This document shows positions 50,854 through 59,376 of a stretch of DNA of 64,000 nt, in pieces; within the stretch, counting starts at the first letter, position 1, and each line of letters begins with the position of its first letter. Source of the DNA: Falsiroseomonas frigidaquae (GTDB lineage Bacteria; Pseudomonadota; Alphaproteobacteria; Acetobacterales; Acetobacteraceae); contig NZ_JAAVTX010000004.1 in NCBI RefSeq assembly GCF_012163145.1, positions 62,001 through 126,000 of the forward strand, read 5' to 3'. Made by a program: the position numbers and the translations under genes. Under the pieces are notes generated by a model, which made no database searches, had not been told where the DNA came from, and saw only the letters and a list, made by a program, of their open reading frames with translations.

Positions 50854-52133
50854 CAGCCGAGCCAGTCGCGGCGACGCTCGAGATCGATCGTCGCGATGTT
50901 CTCGATCTTCATCGTGCCCGCCTGCATCAGCTCCGCCACGCTGCCCTGCGTCGTGTCGCCGCTGACATTGGCGCGGTACAGCGCGACGCGCAGCGTGCCG
51001 CGATGGTCCTCGCGCGTGAAGGTGGAGGGGTTGCAGACGCCCTCGAATCCGCGCGGCACCCAGTTCTGCCTTGCGTAGAAGCCATCGCGGATGCGCTCGC
51101 CCGTCACCTGCCCGCCACCCTCGGCCGCCGTCTCCATCGCCTCGACCATCAACATGGCGGAGCAGATGCCGGAGATGTAGTGCACGGGGCGATAGGCATT
51201 GCCGGCGCTGTCCGACACGCGGCTGATCTCCCGCACCTGCGCCATGCCCGGCGCCTCGCCGCCCCACACGGCCGCGGTGCGGACCGGGAACACCACGCCA
51301 TTCGCCGCCGCGCCCGCGGCCTTCATCGCATTCTCATCCATGCCCCAGACATTGCCGAGGAACTGCACCTGCACGCCGGCCGTCTGGCAGGCGCGCAGGA
51401 CGGAGATGTTGGAACCAGCGGTATTGCCGAGATAGGCGAAATTGGCGCCACCATTGCGCAGGCCAAGGCATTGCGCCGTGTAGTCGCCAGGCGTCAGCGC
51501 GAACTGGATGGCGGGCAGCACATCGAAGCCGAGCTCCGCCGCCAGCGCCTCACCGGCCGCCTTGGGCGAATTCGGATAGGGGTGGTTGGCGCCCATATGG
51601 ACGTATTTCGGCCGCCCCTGCTGGCCGCGATCCTTCCAGTCCTGCGCCGCCCATTGCAGCATGGCGCGCAGGCTGTCGGAGTAGGAGGGGCCGTAGAAGA
51701 AGTTGTAGGGCGCCGCCTCCACGCCCTGCCGCCCGGACTGCCCCGCGGCATCCGTCAGCGCGGCGGAGTAGGAGGCGCTAACATAGGGGATACGGTCGCG
51801 CGTGACGAAGCGCACCAGCGCTTCCGTATCCGCCGTGCCCCAGCCCTGGATGGCGACGACGCGCGTGCGCCCGGTCCAGGCCTGGTACTGGCTGACGGCG
51901 CGCGGCGCGGCATAGCCGTAGTCGAAACCGGAGACATTCAGCGGACGGCCATTGATGCCGTTGCGCCGGCTGTTCACCCAGGCCAGCGCATCCGCCACGC
52001 CCTGCCCATAGGGCTGGCCGACATCGCTGGTGGCGCCGGAATTGTCCATCAGATGGCCGACCGGGATCGGCTGCGCGGCGAGCGGCAGCGCGAAGGCCAG
52101 TGTCGCGGCGCCGGCCAGGATCTGCATTTTCAT
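50850..52133 (-). CDS. Periplasmic receptor of the Liv-type ABC transporter
   Basis: 427 residues, Peripla_BP_6 fold, with a Sec signal (MKMQILAGAATLAFALPLAA). Mature blocks: IPVGHLMDNSGATSDVGQPY, GINGRPLNVSGFDYGYA, VVAIQGWGTADTEAL, GLRNGGANFAYLGNTAGSN. Two Cys (SGICSAML, FEGVCNPST) could form a disulphide. It is of the type found with aromatic- or fatty-acid-ligase operons rather than classical LivJ. ATG 52133 lies 22 nt from the livM stop. Confidence 0.9.
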   Translation of the reverse strand: MKMQILAGAATLAFALPLAAQPIPVGHLMDNSGATSDVGQPYGQGVADALAWVNSRRNGINGRPLNVSGFDYGYAAPRAVSQYQAWTGRTRVVAIQGWGTADTEALVRFVTRDRIPYVSASYSAALTDAAGQSGRQGVEAAPYNFFYGPSYSDSLRAMLQWAAQDWKDRGQQGRPKYVHMGANHPYPNSPKAAGEALAAELGFDVLPAIQFALTPGDYTAQCLGLRNGGANFAYLGNTAGSNISVLRACQTAGVQVQFLGNVWGMDENAMKAAGAAANGVVFPVRTAAVWGGEAPGMAQVREISRVSDSAGNAYRPVHYISGICSAMLMVEAMETAAEGGGQVTGERIRDGFYARQNWVPRGFEGVCNPSTFTREDHRGTLRVALYRANVSGDTTQGSVAELMQAGTMKIENIATIDLERRRDWLGW

Positions 52134-52155
52134 TCGTTCGTTCCTCCCCTTTGGT

Positions 52156-53223
52156 TCAATGCGAGTATGGGTAGAGCTTCCAATACGCCTTGATCAGGCG
52201 CCAACGCCGGGCCAGCCCATCCGGCTCGAAGATCAGGAACAGGATGATCGCCGCGCCCACCACCATCTCCCGCAGGAAGGAGATGCTGGCGCCGAGTTTC
52301 AGCGCGCGGTCGATGCTGCTGCCGGCCAGCAGATCCGCGCCCCATTGCGTCACCTCCGGCAGCATCACCATGAAGGCCGCGCCCATCAGGCTGCCCATCA
52401 CGCTGCCCAGCCCGCCGATGATGACCATGCCGAGGAACTGGATGGAGAACAGGATGTTGAAGGCCTCGACCGAGACGAAGAGCAGGTAGTGCGCGTAGAG
52501 GGCACCGCCGATGCCGGCATAGAGGCTGGCGATGCCGAAGCTCAGCGTGCGGTAATAGGCCAGGTTGATGCCCATCATCTCGGCCGACAGGTAATGGTCC
52601 CGCACCGCCACCAGCGCCCGCCCGTCGCGGCTCCGCATGAGGTTCGCGGCGCCCACGAACATGATGATGACCCACACCAGGGTCAGGTAGAAATACGTTT
52701 CATCGCGGTCCAAGGCGAAGCCGAACAGCACCGGGCTTTCCGTCATCCGCCCCGACACGCCGCCGGTGAACCACTGCGCGCGGGCGAAGAAATCCTCCAG
52801 GATGAACTGCGCGGCGAGCGTCGCGATAGCCAGGTACAATCCCTTCAGCCGCGCCGCCGGCGCGCCGAAGACCAGGCCGATCAGCGCCGTCACCACGCCC
52901 GCGATCGGGATGCAGAGCAGCACCGGAACGTGGTAGCGCTCATGCAGATACGCCGAGACGAAGGCGCCGAGACCGAAGAAGGCCGCGTGCCCGATGCTGA
53001 TCTGCCCGGTGAACCCCACCAGAATGTTCAGTCCCAGCGCCGCGATGCCGAGGAAGCCGATATTGATCAGCAGCGAGAGCTCGTAGCGCCCGAAGACAAG
53101 TGGCGCGCAGCAGAGAATGGCGATGCCCAGCAGCAGCGCGATGCGGCTGTTGCGCGTCGGGAAGATGGTGGTGTCGGCGGCGTAGCTGGCGCGCCAGTCG
53201 CCGCAGGGGGTCAGCGCCGTCAT
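52156..53223 (-). CDS. livM: Branched-chain-type ABC permease (LivM)
   Basis: 355-residue permease with about 8-10 transmembrane helices, e.g. RIALLLGIAILCCAPLVFG, LLINIGFLGIAALGLNILV and VVGAAIILFLIFEPDGLA. GFTGQISIGHAAFFGLGAF and the coupling loop GRALVAVRDHYLSAEMMGIN are hallmark LivM blocks. The start codon directly abuts the livH stop (53224). The cytoplasmic N-terminus is about 27 residues. Confidence 0.94.
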   Translation of the reverse strand: MTALTPCGDWRASYAADTTIFPTRNSRIALLLGIAILCCAPLVFGRYELSLLINIGFLGIAALGLNILVGFTGQISIGHAAFFGLGAFVSAYLHERYHVPVLLCIPIAGVVTALIGLVFGAPAARLKGLYLAIATLAAQFILEDFFARAQWFTGGVSGRMTESPVLFGFALDRDETYFYLTLVWVIIMFVGAANLMRSRDGRALVAVRDHYLSAEMMGINLAYYRTLSFGIASLYAGIGGALYAHYLLFVSVEAFNILFSIQFLGMVIIGGLGSVMGSLMGAAFMVMLPEVTQWGADLLAGSSIDRALKLGASISFLREMVVGAAIILFLIFEPDGLARRWRLIKAYWKLYPYSH

Positions 53224-54117
53224 CTACACGCGCTCGATGTTCTTGGTGCCGAACAGGCCGTAGGGCTTGATCAGCAGGATCAGCACCAGCCCGTAGAAGG
53301 GCGCGATCTGGAACATGTTGCCCCAGTTGAGCCATTGGCTGTCGACGTAATGCGCCCAGTTCTCCAGCAGCCCGACAATCACGCCGCCCAGCACCGCGCC
53401 GAGGATGGAATCCAGCCCCCCCAGGATCACCGCCGGGAAAACCTTGATGCCGTAGAAGGACAGCGCGGAGGACACGCCGTTCACCACGCCAACGACCACG
53501 CCCGCCACCGCGGAGACGACGGCCGAGATCGCCCAGGACATGGCGAATACTTTCGGCACGGAGACGCCAAGCGATTGCGCCACCTGCTGGTCAAACGCCG
53601 TCGCCCGCATCGCAAGCCCGTGCTTGGAGGCTTTGAAGAACCAGCCGAACCCCGCCATGATCAGCAGCGAGACGCCGAGGCTGGCGAGGTACACGGTCTG
53701 CACCTCCAGCCCCAGCACCCGCACCTGTTCCATGGCGAAGATCGGCGGGAAGGGCTTGGCAAACACGCCAAAAATCCACTTCATCAGCGCCTGGAAGAAG
53801 ATGCCGAGACCGATGGTCGCCATGATCACGCTGATCACCGGCTCCCCGATCAGCGGCCGCAGCACCACCACCTGCAGCACCAGGCCGAAGAGCATCATGA
53901 ACACCAGGGTGAACAGGAAGCCGGCATAGAAGGGCAGCTGCCATTCCGTCAGGAACCACCAGCAGACCCAGGCACCAACCAGCAGGAACTCGCCCTGCGC
54001 GAAGTTCACCACCTGGGACGCCTTGTAGATCAGCACGAAGCTCATCGCGACCACGCCATACAGCATGCCAACGATCAGCCCGTTCAGCGTGAGTTGCAGC
54101 AGCAGCGCCATGTCCAT
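53224..54117 (-). CDS. livH: Branched-chain-type ABC permease (LivH)
   Basis: 297 residues with about eight hydrophobic helices, e.g. LTLNGLIVGMLYGVVAMSFV and ISAVVSAVAGVVVGVVNGV. VLIYKASQVVNFAQGEFLLV is the conserved LivH N-terminal block and KVFPAVILGGLDSILGAVLG the C-terminal one. SKHGLAMRATAFDQQVAQSLGV holds the coupling loop. It forms the membrane channel with LivM. It starts 12 nt after the ligase stop. Confidence 0.94.
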   Translation of the reverse strand: MDMALLLQLTLNGLIVGMLYGVVAMSFVLIYKASQVVNFAQGEFLLVGAWVCWWFLTEWQLPFYAGFLFTLVFMMLFGLVLQVVVLRPLIGEPVISVIMATIGLGIFFQALMKWIFGVFAKPFPPIFAMEQVRVLGLEVQTVYLASLGVSLLIMAGFGWFFKASKHGLAMRATAFDQQVAQSLGVSVPKVFAMSWAISAVVSAVAGVVVGVVNGVSSALSFYGIKVFPAVILGGLDSILGAVLGGVIVGLLENWAHYVDSQWLNWGNMFQIAPFYGLVLILLIKPYGLFGTKNIERV

Positions 54118-54129
54118 GCGACGTCTCTC

Positions 54130-56013
54130 CTACGCAGCTGCCAAGGCGGGTTCGGTGCGGATCACGGCGAGCGTCGTTCGGATGCGCTGCGTGGTGCCGT
54201 CCTGGAAGGCGATGGTGGTGTCGACGGGAATGTTGTCCGCGCCGCCATAGATCGCATTGATGATGTCGCCGTATTTCTCCGCGATCACGCCGCGCCGCAC
54301 CTTGCGGGTGCGCGTCAGCTCCCCGTCATCGGCGTCCAGCTCCTTGTAGAGCAGCACGAATTCCCGCAGCCGCTGCGCCGGCGGCAGCTTGGCGTTGACC
54401 TTCGAAACCTCGTCCCGCAGCAGTTCCAGAACCTGGTCCCGCGCCGCCAGGTCGGAGTAGGTGGTGAAGGCGATGCGGTTGCGCTCCGCCCATTTGGAGA
54501 CGATGGGGAAGCGGATGCAGATCATCGCCGCCAGGTGCGACCGCCCTGCCCCCAGCACCACAGCCTCCGCCACGAAGGGCGAGAATTTCAGCTTGTTCTC
54601 GATATATTGCGGACTGAAGCGATCGCCCCCATGGGTCTCCGCGATGTCCTTGATGCGGTCGATGACGACGAGCTGGCCGGCCTTGTCGAAATAGCCGGCA
54701 TCGCCGGTGTGCAGCCAGCCGTCCCGCATATCCGCCGGCGCCTCGGTGCCCAGGTAGCCGGAGAACATGTTGGGATGCCGCGTGACGATCTCCCCAACGC
54801 CATTCGCATCCGGCGCGTCGATGCGGATCTCGATGGTCTCGTCGAAGCCGACTCCCACCGTCTCGAAATCCACCTCCCCGGCCCGGTGCAGCGTATAGGC
54901 GCCGAGCAGCTCCGTCTGGCCATACAACTGGCGCATCGGCACCCCCATCGCCTGGAAGAACCGAAAGGTCTCGGGCCCGAGCGCGGCGCCGCCAGTCGCC
55001 GCCGAAGTCAGGTTCGAGAAGCCCAGCCGGTCGCGCAGCGCGCGGAACAGCAGCAAATCCGCCATGGCCGAACGCTTGCCATCGGCGATCTTCACGCCGA
55101 CATCGAACATGCGGCGCTTCAGGGCCGAGGCGTCCATCACCCGCGCCCGCACCTCGGCCGCCAGCTGTTCCCAGACGCGCGGCGCAAACAGGACGAAGGT
55201 CGGGCCGATCTCGCGGAAATCGGCCATCATCGTCTCCGGCTCCTCGACGAAGTTCACCTTCATCCGGGCGATCAGGCCCCAGCCGAGCACGTAGATCTGC
55301 TCCATGATCCAGGGCAGCGGCAGGACGGAAACGTATTCGTCCTGCGGTCCCTTGGGGTCGGCCTTCAGATAGGCGCGGCAATGGCGGATCAGCGCGCCAG
55401 CGGTCAGCATCGCCAGCTTCGGCCGCGCCGTGGTGCCGGACGTGGTGCACAGCACGGCGATGTTCTCGCCGTCCGTCGCCGCCACAAGCGCCTCGAACAG
55501 CCCGGGCTGCTCCGCCTCCAGCGCGCGGCCGGATGCCAGCAGCGCCTCCAGTGACATCAGCCGCGGGTCGTCGTGCTTTCGCATTCCGCGCGGATCGGCG
55601 TAGATGACGTGCTGCAGCGTCGGCACGTCGCCAAAGATGTTGAGCAGCTTGTCCACCTGCTCCTCGTCCTCGGCGAAGACCAGCTTCGCGCCGGCATGCG
55701 CCAGCAGATAGGCCACCTCCTCATCCAGCGCGTCGCGATACAGCCCCAGGCTGCGCGCGCCCACCGCATGGGCGGCGATCTCGCCCATCACCCAGTCGGG
55801 CCGGTTGTCGCCGATCAGCCCCACCACATCACCCGCACCGATGCCGAGCACCCGCAGGCCGAGCGCCATGGCGCCGGTGCGGTCGTGGTATTCGGACCAG
55901 GTGAAGCTGCGCCAGATGCCGAACTGCTTCTCCCGCAGCGCCACCTCGGCGCCGTGTTCGCGCGCATTCGCCGCCAGCAGCTTCGGCAGCGTGTCCAGCG
56001 TCGGCGCCCTCAT
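54130..56013 (-). CDS. Long-chain-type acyl-CoA ligase embedded in the Liv operon
   Basis: 627 residues, AMP-binding ligase of the plant/bacterial FadD15-like branch. P-loop CTTSGTTARPKLAMLT, LPWIMEQIYVLGWGLI, QLYGQTELLGAYTLHR, DGWLHTGDAGYFDKAGQ and KDIAETHGGDRFSPQYIENK. It overlaps livG by ATGA (56010-56013). Ligases of this branch recur inside Liv-type operons of proteobacteria and probably trap the imported acid as a CoA ester, keeping the gradient inward. The exact acid is unknown. Confidence 0.93.
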   Translation of the reverse strand: MRAPTLDTLPKLLAANAREHGAEVALREKQFGIWRSFTWSEYHDRTGAMALGLRVLGIGAGDVVGLIGDNRPDWVMGEIAAHAVGARSLGLYRDALDEEVAYLLAHAGAKLVFAEDEEQVDKLLNIFGDVPTLQHVIYADPRGMRKHDDPRLMSLEALLASGRALEAEQPGLFEALVAATDGENIAVLCTTSGTTARPKLAMLTAGALIRHCRAYLKADPKGPQDEYVSVLPLPWIMEQIYVLGWGLIARMKVNFVEEPETMMADFREIGPTFVLFAPRVWEQLAAEVRARVMDASALKRRMFDVGVKIADGKRSAMADLLLFRALRDRLGFSNLTSAATGGAALGPETFRFFQAMGVPMRQLYGQTELLGAYTLHRAGEVDFETVGVGFDETIEIRIDAPDANGVGEIVTRHPNMFSGYLGTEAPADMRDGWLHTGDAGYFDKAGQLVVIDRIKDIAETHGGDRFSPQYIENKLKFSPFVAEAVVLGAGRSHLAAMICIRFPIVSKWAERNRIAFTTYSDLAARDQVLELLRDEVSKVNAKLPPAQRLREFVLLYKELDADDGELTRTRKVRRGVIAEKYGDIINAIYGGADNIPVDTTIAFQDGTTQRIRTTLAVIRTEPALAAA

Positions 56014-56813
56014 GCCTCCACCGGCTCCGCTTGCACGGCATCCTCGCCGAGATAGGCGCGGCGCACCTCCGGATGCGCCATCACCTCCTCCGGCTCGCCC
56101 TCCGCGATCTTGCGGCCGAAATCCAGCACCATGACGCGGTGGGAGATGTCCATCACGACGCCCATGTCGTGCTCGATCATCAGCACCGTCATGCCCCATT
56201 CGGCGTTCAGGTCGGTGATGAAGCGGGCCATGTCCTCCTTCTCCTCGAGGTTCATGCCGGCCATGGGTTCGTCGAGGAGAATGAGCTTCGGCTTCAGCGC
56301 CACAGCGCGCGCCAGCTCCACGCGCTTGCGCAGCCCGTAGGGCAGCGTGCCGGCCATGGCCTTGCGCACCGGCTGGATCTCGAGGAAATCGATGATCTCC
56401 TCGACCTCCCGCCGATGCGCGAGTTCCTCCGTCTGCGCGCCGCCCAGCCAGTACAGCATGCCGCGGAGAAAACCCGCCTTCAGCAGGTGGTGGCGGCCGA
56501 CCATGATGTTGTCGAGCACGCTCATATGCCCGAACAGCGCCAGATTCTGGAAGGTTCGGCCGATGCCGAGGCCGGCGCGGCGGTTGGGGCCGAGGCGGGT
56601 GATGTTCTGCCCGTCGAAGTGGATCCGGCCCTCGGTCGGCCGGTAACGGCCGGAGATGCAGTTGACCATGGAGGTCTTGCCCGCACCGTTCGGCCCGATG
56701 ATGGAGAAGATCTCGCCGGGGCGGACGGCGAAGGACACATCGGTCAGCGCCCGTACCCCGCCGAAGCGCAGGCTTACGCCATCCACTGCCAGAACTGGCG
56801 TGTCTTCACCCAA
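56010..56813 (-). CDS. livG: Branched-chain-type ABC transporter ATPase (LivG), TTG start
   Basis: 267 residues. Walker A GPNGAGKTS, IGRTFQNLALFGHMSV (Q-loop), the signature-equivalent LPYGLRKRVELARA, Walker B KLILLDEPMAGMN and IEHDMGVVMDI. The long insertion with RGMLYWLGGAQTEEL is typical of LivG. It is the first gene of the nine-gene run. The TTG start at 56813 follows AGGGGAG, which lies in a hairpin (56822-56854); a later ATG would remove the first strand. Confidence 0.92.
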   Translation of the reverse strand: MGEDTPVLAVDGVSLRFGGVRALTDVSFAVRPGEIFSIIGPNGAGKTSMVNCISGRYRPTEGRIHFDGQNITRLGPNRRAGLGIGRTFQNLALFGHMSVLDNIMVGRHHLLKAGFLRGMLYWLGGAQTEELAHRREVEEIIDFLEIQPVRKAMAGTLPYGLRKRVELARAVALKPKLILLDEPMAGMNLEEKEDMARFITDLNAEWGMTVLMIEHDMGVVMDISHRVMVLDFGRKIAEGEPEEVMAHPEVRRAYLGEDAVQAEPVEA

Positions 56814-56821
56814 CTGGACGC

Positions 56822-56854
56822 GCTCCCCTGAACGCCGATCTTGTTGAGGGGAGC
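56822..56854 (-). promoter_or_regulatory. Leader hairpin holding the livG ribosome binding site
   Basis: In the minus-strand RNA GCTCCCCT (56854-56847), a 17-nt loop and AGGGGAGC (56829-56822) form a perfect 8-bp stem. The 3' arm is the SD of livG, 9-10 nt before its TTG. Folding would limit translation of the whole operon's first gene. Weak start codon plus masked SD suggests tight control. Confidence 0.5.
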
Positions 56855-56911
56855 CTAGGACGGCTTCACGGCGCGCCGCAACGACGCGATTGTGGCGCCG
56901 GCCGGTTCAGT

Positions 56912-57655
56912 TCAGGCTTCGGCGCGCAGCCGGATCGCCAGCGGCGGGTCGTCCGTGGCGAAGATGTCCACGCCAAGGTCCAGCATCCGCCGGATGCTCG
57001 GCGCGTGGTTGGCGCCCCAGGTGCCGATGCCGATGCCGGCGTCCCGCAGGCCGGCGACGAGTTCCGCATCGATGACGCTTTCATGCGCGCCGACCTCCGG
57101 GAAGCCATAGGCCCGCGCCGTCGCGACCAACCCGGTCAGGCCCAGGTCCCGCAAGGTTGCGGTCTCCAGCAGCCAGGCAACCCCGGCGAGGCCACCTGCC
57201 GCCTGCGCCTCGGCCATGGTGCCGGCCTGGAACCCGATGATCCAGCTTCGCGACCTTTCGCCCGCCCGGTCCAGGATGGAGAGGGTGGCGGGGACGATGC
57301 CGGTATAGGGCTGGCCGGAGGCGCTGGCCTTGATCTCGACCCGCGGTGCCACCGGGCTGCCGGCCAGGATCGCGAGATATTGTGCAAGCGTCGGCGGCGC
57401 CTCCCCGCCCGCTCCGCGCACCCGGACCGTCGCGAATTCGGCGGCGGTAAGGGCTGCAACCGGGCCGCGCCGGTCCGTGGTGCGGTCGAGCGTCGCGTCA
57501 TGCAGGACCACGACTTCGCCATCCGCGGTCAGGTGGACGTCGCATTCCGCCTGTTCCAGCGCCAGGCGGGCGGTGTTGCGGAAGGCGAGGGCACTGTTCT
57601 CAGGCCAGAGGAACAGGCCGCCACGGTGGCTGGCGATCAGGGTCTGGGGGCGCAT
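56912..57655 (-). CDS. Glycerophosphodiester phosphodiesterase family protein
   Basis: 247-residue TIM-barrel enzyme hydrolysing glycerophosphodiesters to glycerol-3-phosphate and an alcohol. LIASHRGGLFLWPENSALAF supplies the first catalytic His and the Glu, VHLTADGEVVVLHDATLDRT the second His and metal ligands, then PRVEIKASASG and the C-terminal LDLGVDIFATDDPPLA. It has no signal peptide, so cytoplasmic GlpQ2/UgpQ-like. ATG 57655 fits homology. About 100 nt lie between its stop and livG, with the livG leader in between. No Ugp transporter is near. Confidence 0.9.
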   Translation of the reverse strand: MRPQTLIASHRGGLFLWPENSALAFRNTARLALEQAECDVHLTADGEVVVLHDATLDRTTDRRGPVAALTAAEFATVRVRGAGGEAPPTLAQYLAILAGSPVAPRVEIKASASGQPYTGIVPATLSILDRAGERSRSWIIGFQAGTMAEAQAAGGLAGVAWLLETATLRDLGLTGLVATARAYGFPEVGAHESVIDAELVAGLRDAGIGIGTWGANHAPSIRRMLDLGVDIFATDDPPLAIRLRAEA

Positions 57656-57793
57656 CGGCCGGCAGTCTCGCCTCGCTTGCGCCGGGGCGCCAGAGCCATT
57701 CCGGAAGTTGCATCCGGTTGCAGGCAAGGCAACCTTCAGCGCATAAAGGGTGCGGCCGAACAATGGTCATCAGCTAGCCGTGCGGAGGGCTTC

Positions 57794-58114
57794 ATGACCC
57801 TGTCCATTGTCATCCACCGGCCAGAATCCGGCCATGCAGGCAGCCCCCCGGACGCGGAGGCGGAGGCGATGCGCCTCGCTGTGCGCGATGCGGTGTGGGA
57901 AATTGCCGATGCGCACTGGACCATGGGAAGCGACGCCATCCTGGTCTCCACCGACCTTTCGCCGGACTACATGCTGAGCCATTTCCGGCGCGCCCTCGCC
58001 CGGCGCGGCTTCAGCAGGACAGGATTGCTGCTGGTCACCGGAGTCGGGCCGCGCGCGGCCTGGTCGGACCTGCCGGAGGAAGCTGAAGGCTGGCTGAAGG
58101 ATGTGCTGGCCTGA
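57794..58114 (+). CDS. Small hypothetical protein
   Basis: 106 residues from ATG 57794, 6 nt after GGAGG. It begins TLSIVIHRPESGHAG and contains a helical acidic stretch (DAEAEAMRLAVRDAVWEIAD), then DAILVSTDLSPDYMLSHFRR and GLLLVTGVGPRAAWSDLP. The pattern of strand-helix-strand resembles a small alpha/beta fold, but I recognise no family. The good SD and coding-like third-position GC support it. It is divergent from the phosphodiesterase gene. Confidence 0.6.
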   Translation: MTLSIVIHRPESGHAGSPPDAEAEAMRLAVRDAVWEIADAHWTMGSDAILVSTDLSPDYMLSHFRRALARRGFSRTGLLLVTGVGPRAAWSDLPEEAEGWLKDVLA

Positions 58115-58205
58115 TCGCGGCAGGTTCCCCTTCGCGGCGAAGGCGTGTTCCTCCTGCCCCCGAATGTCGATAGCGCGATTGCGTAACCGCCCGCTCGCGT
58201 TATGG

Positions 58206-58236
58206 TTGCTGCAATCGTTAATAATCTTGCTATAGG
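58206..58236 (+). promoter_or_regulatory. AT-rich promoter-like region of the TRAP-receptor/kinase operon
   Basis: TTGCTG (58206-58211) and TATAGG (58231-58236) are 19 nt apart, slightly long, inside an AT-rich stretch (GTTAATAATC) unusual here. CGATTGC (58176-58182) and GCAATCG (58211-58217) form a 7-bp inverted repeat that overlaps the possible -35 and could bind a regulator. No other promoter candidate was seen for the two genes below. Confidence 0.35.
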
Positions 58237-58308
58237 ATGCTTCGGTGGCGGGGCCGTGCCGTCATGGCCCGCATGCCGCCGGGCGCCTCGCCTGCCAGGG
58301 AGCCCAGC

Positions 58309-59376
58309 ATGCCGACGGCACGTCGCTGCATCTACATCCTTCTCACCGCATGGCTTCTGGCCCTGGGGGTGGGTCTGGCTCCGGCACGCGCCGAGCAGCC
58401 GCCGATCCGCCTGAAGATCGTCGGCGGCCTGGCTGATGTCAGCCAGTATGTGCGCTACGAGGAGCCCTTCTGGCGCTCGCGCATCACCGAACTGACCAAC
58501 GGGCGGGTGCAGGCGGAAATCGCCCCCTTCGACCGCAGCGGCATCCGCGGGCAGGAAATGCTCCAGCTGATGCGGCTGGGAGTGGTGCCGTTCGGCACCG
58601 CGCTGCTGGCCGTCGTCTCGACCGAGGAGCCGGAATTCAACGCGGTCGACCTGCCGGCGCTGGCACCGGACATCAACAGCCTGCGGCAGACCGTCTCCGC
58701 CTTCCGCCCGCATATCGAGCAGGTGCTGCGCGAGCGATACCAGATCGAGCTTCTGGGCATCTACACCTATCCCGCACAGGTGGTCTTCTGCACCCGCCCG
58801 TTCACCGGGCTGTCGGACCTGTCCGGGCGCCGCATCCGGTCCTCCTCCGTCGGGCAGTCCGAGATGCTGCAGGCGCTGGGCGCGACGCCGGTGGTGATTC
58901 CCTTCGCCGAGGTGGCGCAGGCGATCAACAGCGGCGTGGTGGAATGCGCCATCACCGGCACGCTGTCCGGCAATGCCATCGGCCTGCACGAGATCACCAG
59001 CCATGTGCATGCCATGGCGCTGGCCTGGGGCATTTCCATCTTCGGCGCCAATGCCACCGCCTGGGCGGCAATTCCCCCCGATGTGCAGCAGGTGCTCCGC
59101 GGCGGGATCGTCGACCTGGAACGCCAGATCTGGGCCGCCGCGGACCGCGAGACCGGTGAGGGCCTGGCCTGCAATGCCGGCCTGCCCACCTGCACCGCCG
59201 GGCGCCGCGGCAACATGACCGTGGTGCCGGTCAGCGCGGCGGATGATGAGCGCCGTCGCCGGCTGCTGACCGATGTGGTGCTGCCGCGCTGGGTGAACCG
59301 CTGCGGCATGGATTGCGTGGAGGCCTGGAACGAGTACCTGGCGCCGATCCTCGGCATCCGGGCGCGGCCCGAGTAG
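58309..59376 (+). CDS. TRAP-type (DctP family) periplasmic receptor paired with a sensor kinase
   Basis: 355 residues with a Sec signal (RRCIYILLTAWLLALGVG, cleavage after ARAEQ). DctP blocks: LTNGRVQAEIAPFDRSGIRG, LLGIYTYPAQVVFCTRPF, SDLSGRRIRSSSVGQSEML and, for the carboxylate-binding loop, GATPVVIPFAEVAQAINSGV. Four Cys in the last third (ACNAGLPTCTAG, NRCGMDCVEA) may form disulphides. Start ATG 58309 follows AGGGAG. No DctQ or DctM genes are near; instead the stop directly abuts a hybrid kinase gene. The receptor probably feeds a signalling pathway rather than transport. Confidence 0.88.
   Translation: MPTARRCIYILLTAWLLALGVGLAPARAEQPPIRLKIVGGLADVSQYVRYEEPFWRSRITELTNGRVQAEIAPFDRSGIRGQEMLQLMRLGVVPFGTALLAVVSTEEPEFNAVDLPALAPDINSLRQTVSAFRPHIEQVLRERYQIELLGIYTYPAQVVFCTRPFTGLSDLSGRRIRSSSVGQSEMLQALGATPVVIPFAEVAQAINSGVVECAITGTLSGNAIGLHEITSHVHAMALAWGISIFGANATAWAAIPPDVQQVLRGGIVDLERQIWAAADRETGEGLACNAGLPTCTAGRRGNMTVVPVSAADDERRRRLLTDVVLPRWVNRCGMDCVEAWNEYLAPILGIRARPE

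Noticed and set aside
52030-55554. 1174-codon plus-strand frame opposite the Liv operon
   Set aside because: Low-complexity composition (His/Gln/Arg/Asp) and complete overlap with livH, livM and the ligase gene show it is an antisense artefact.
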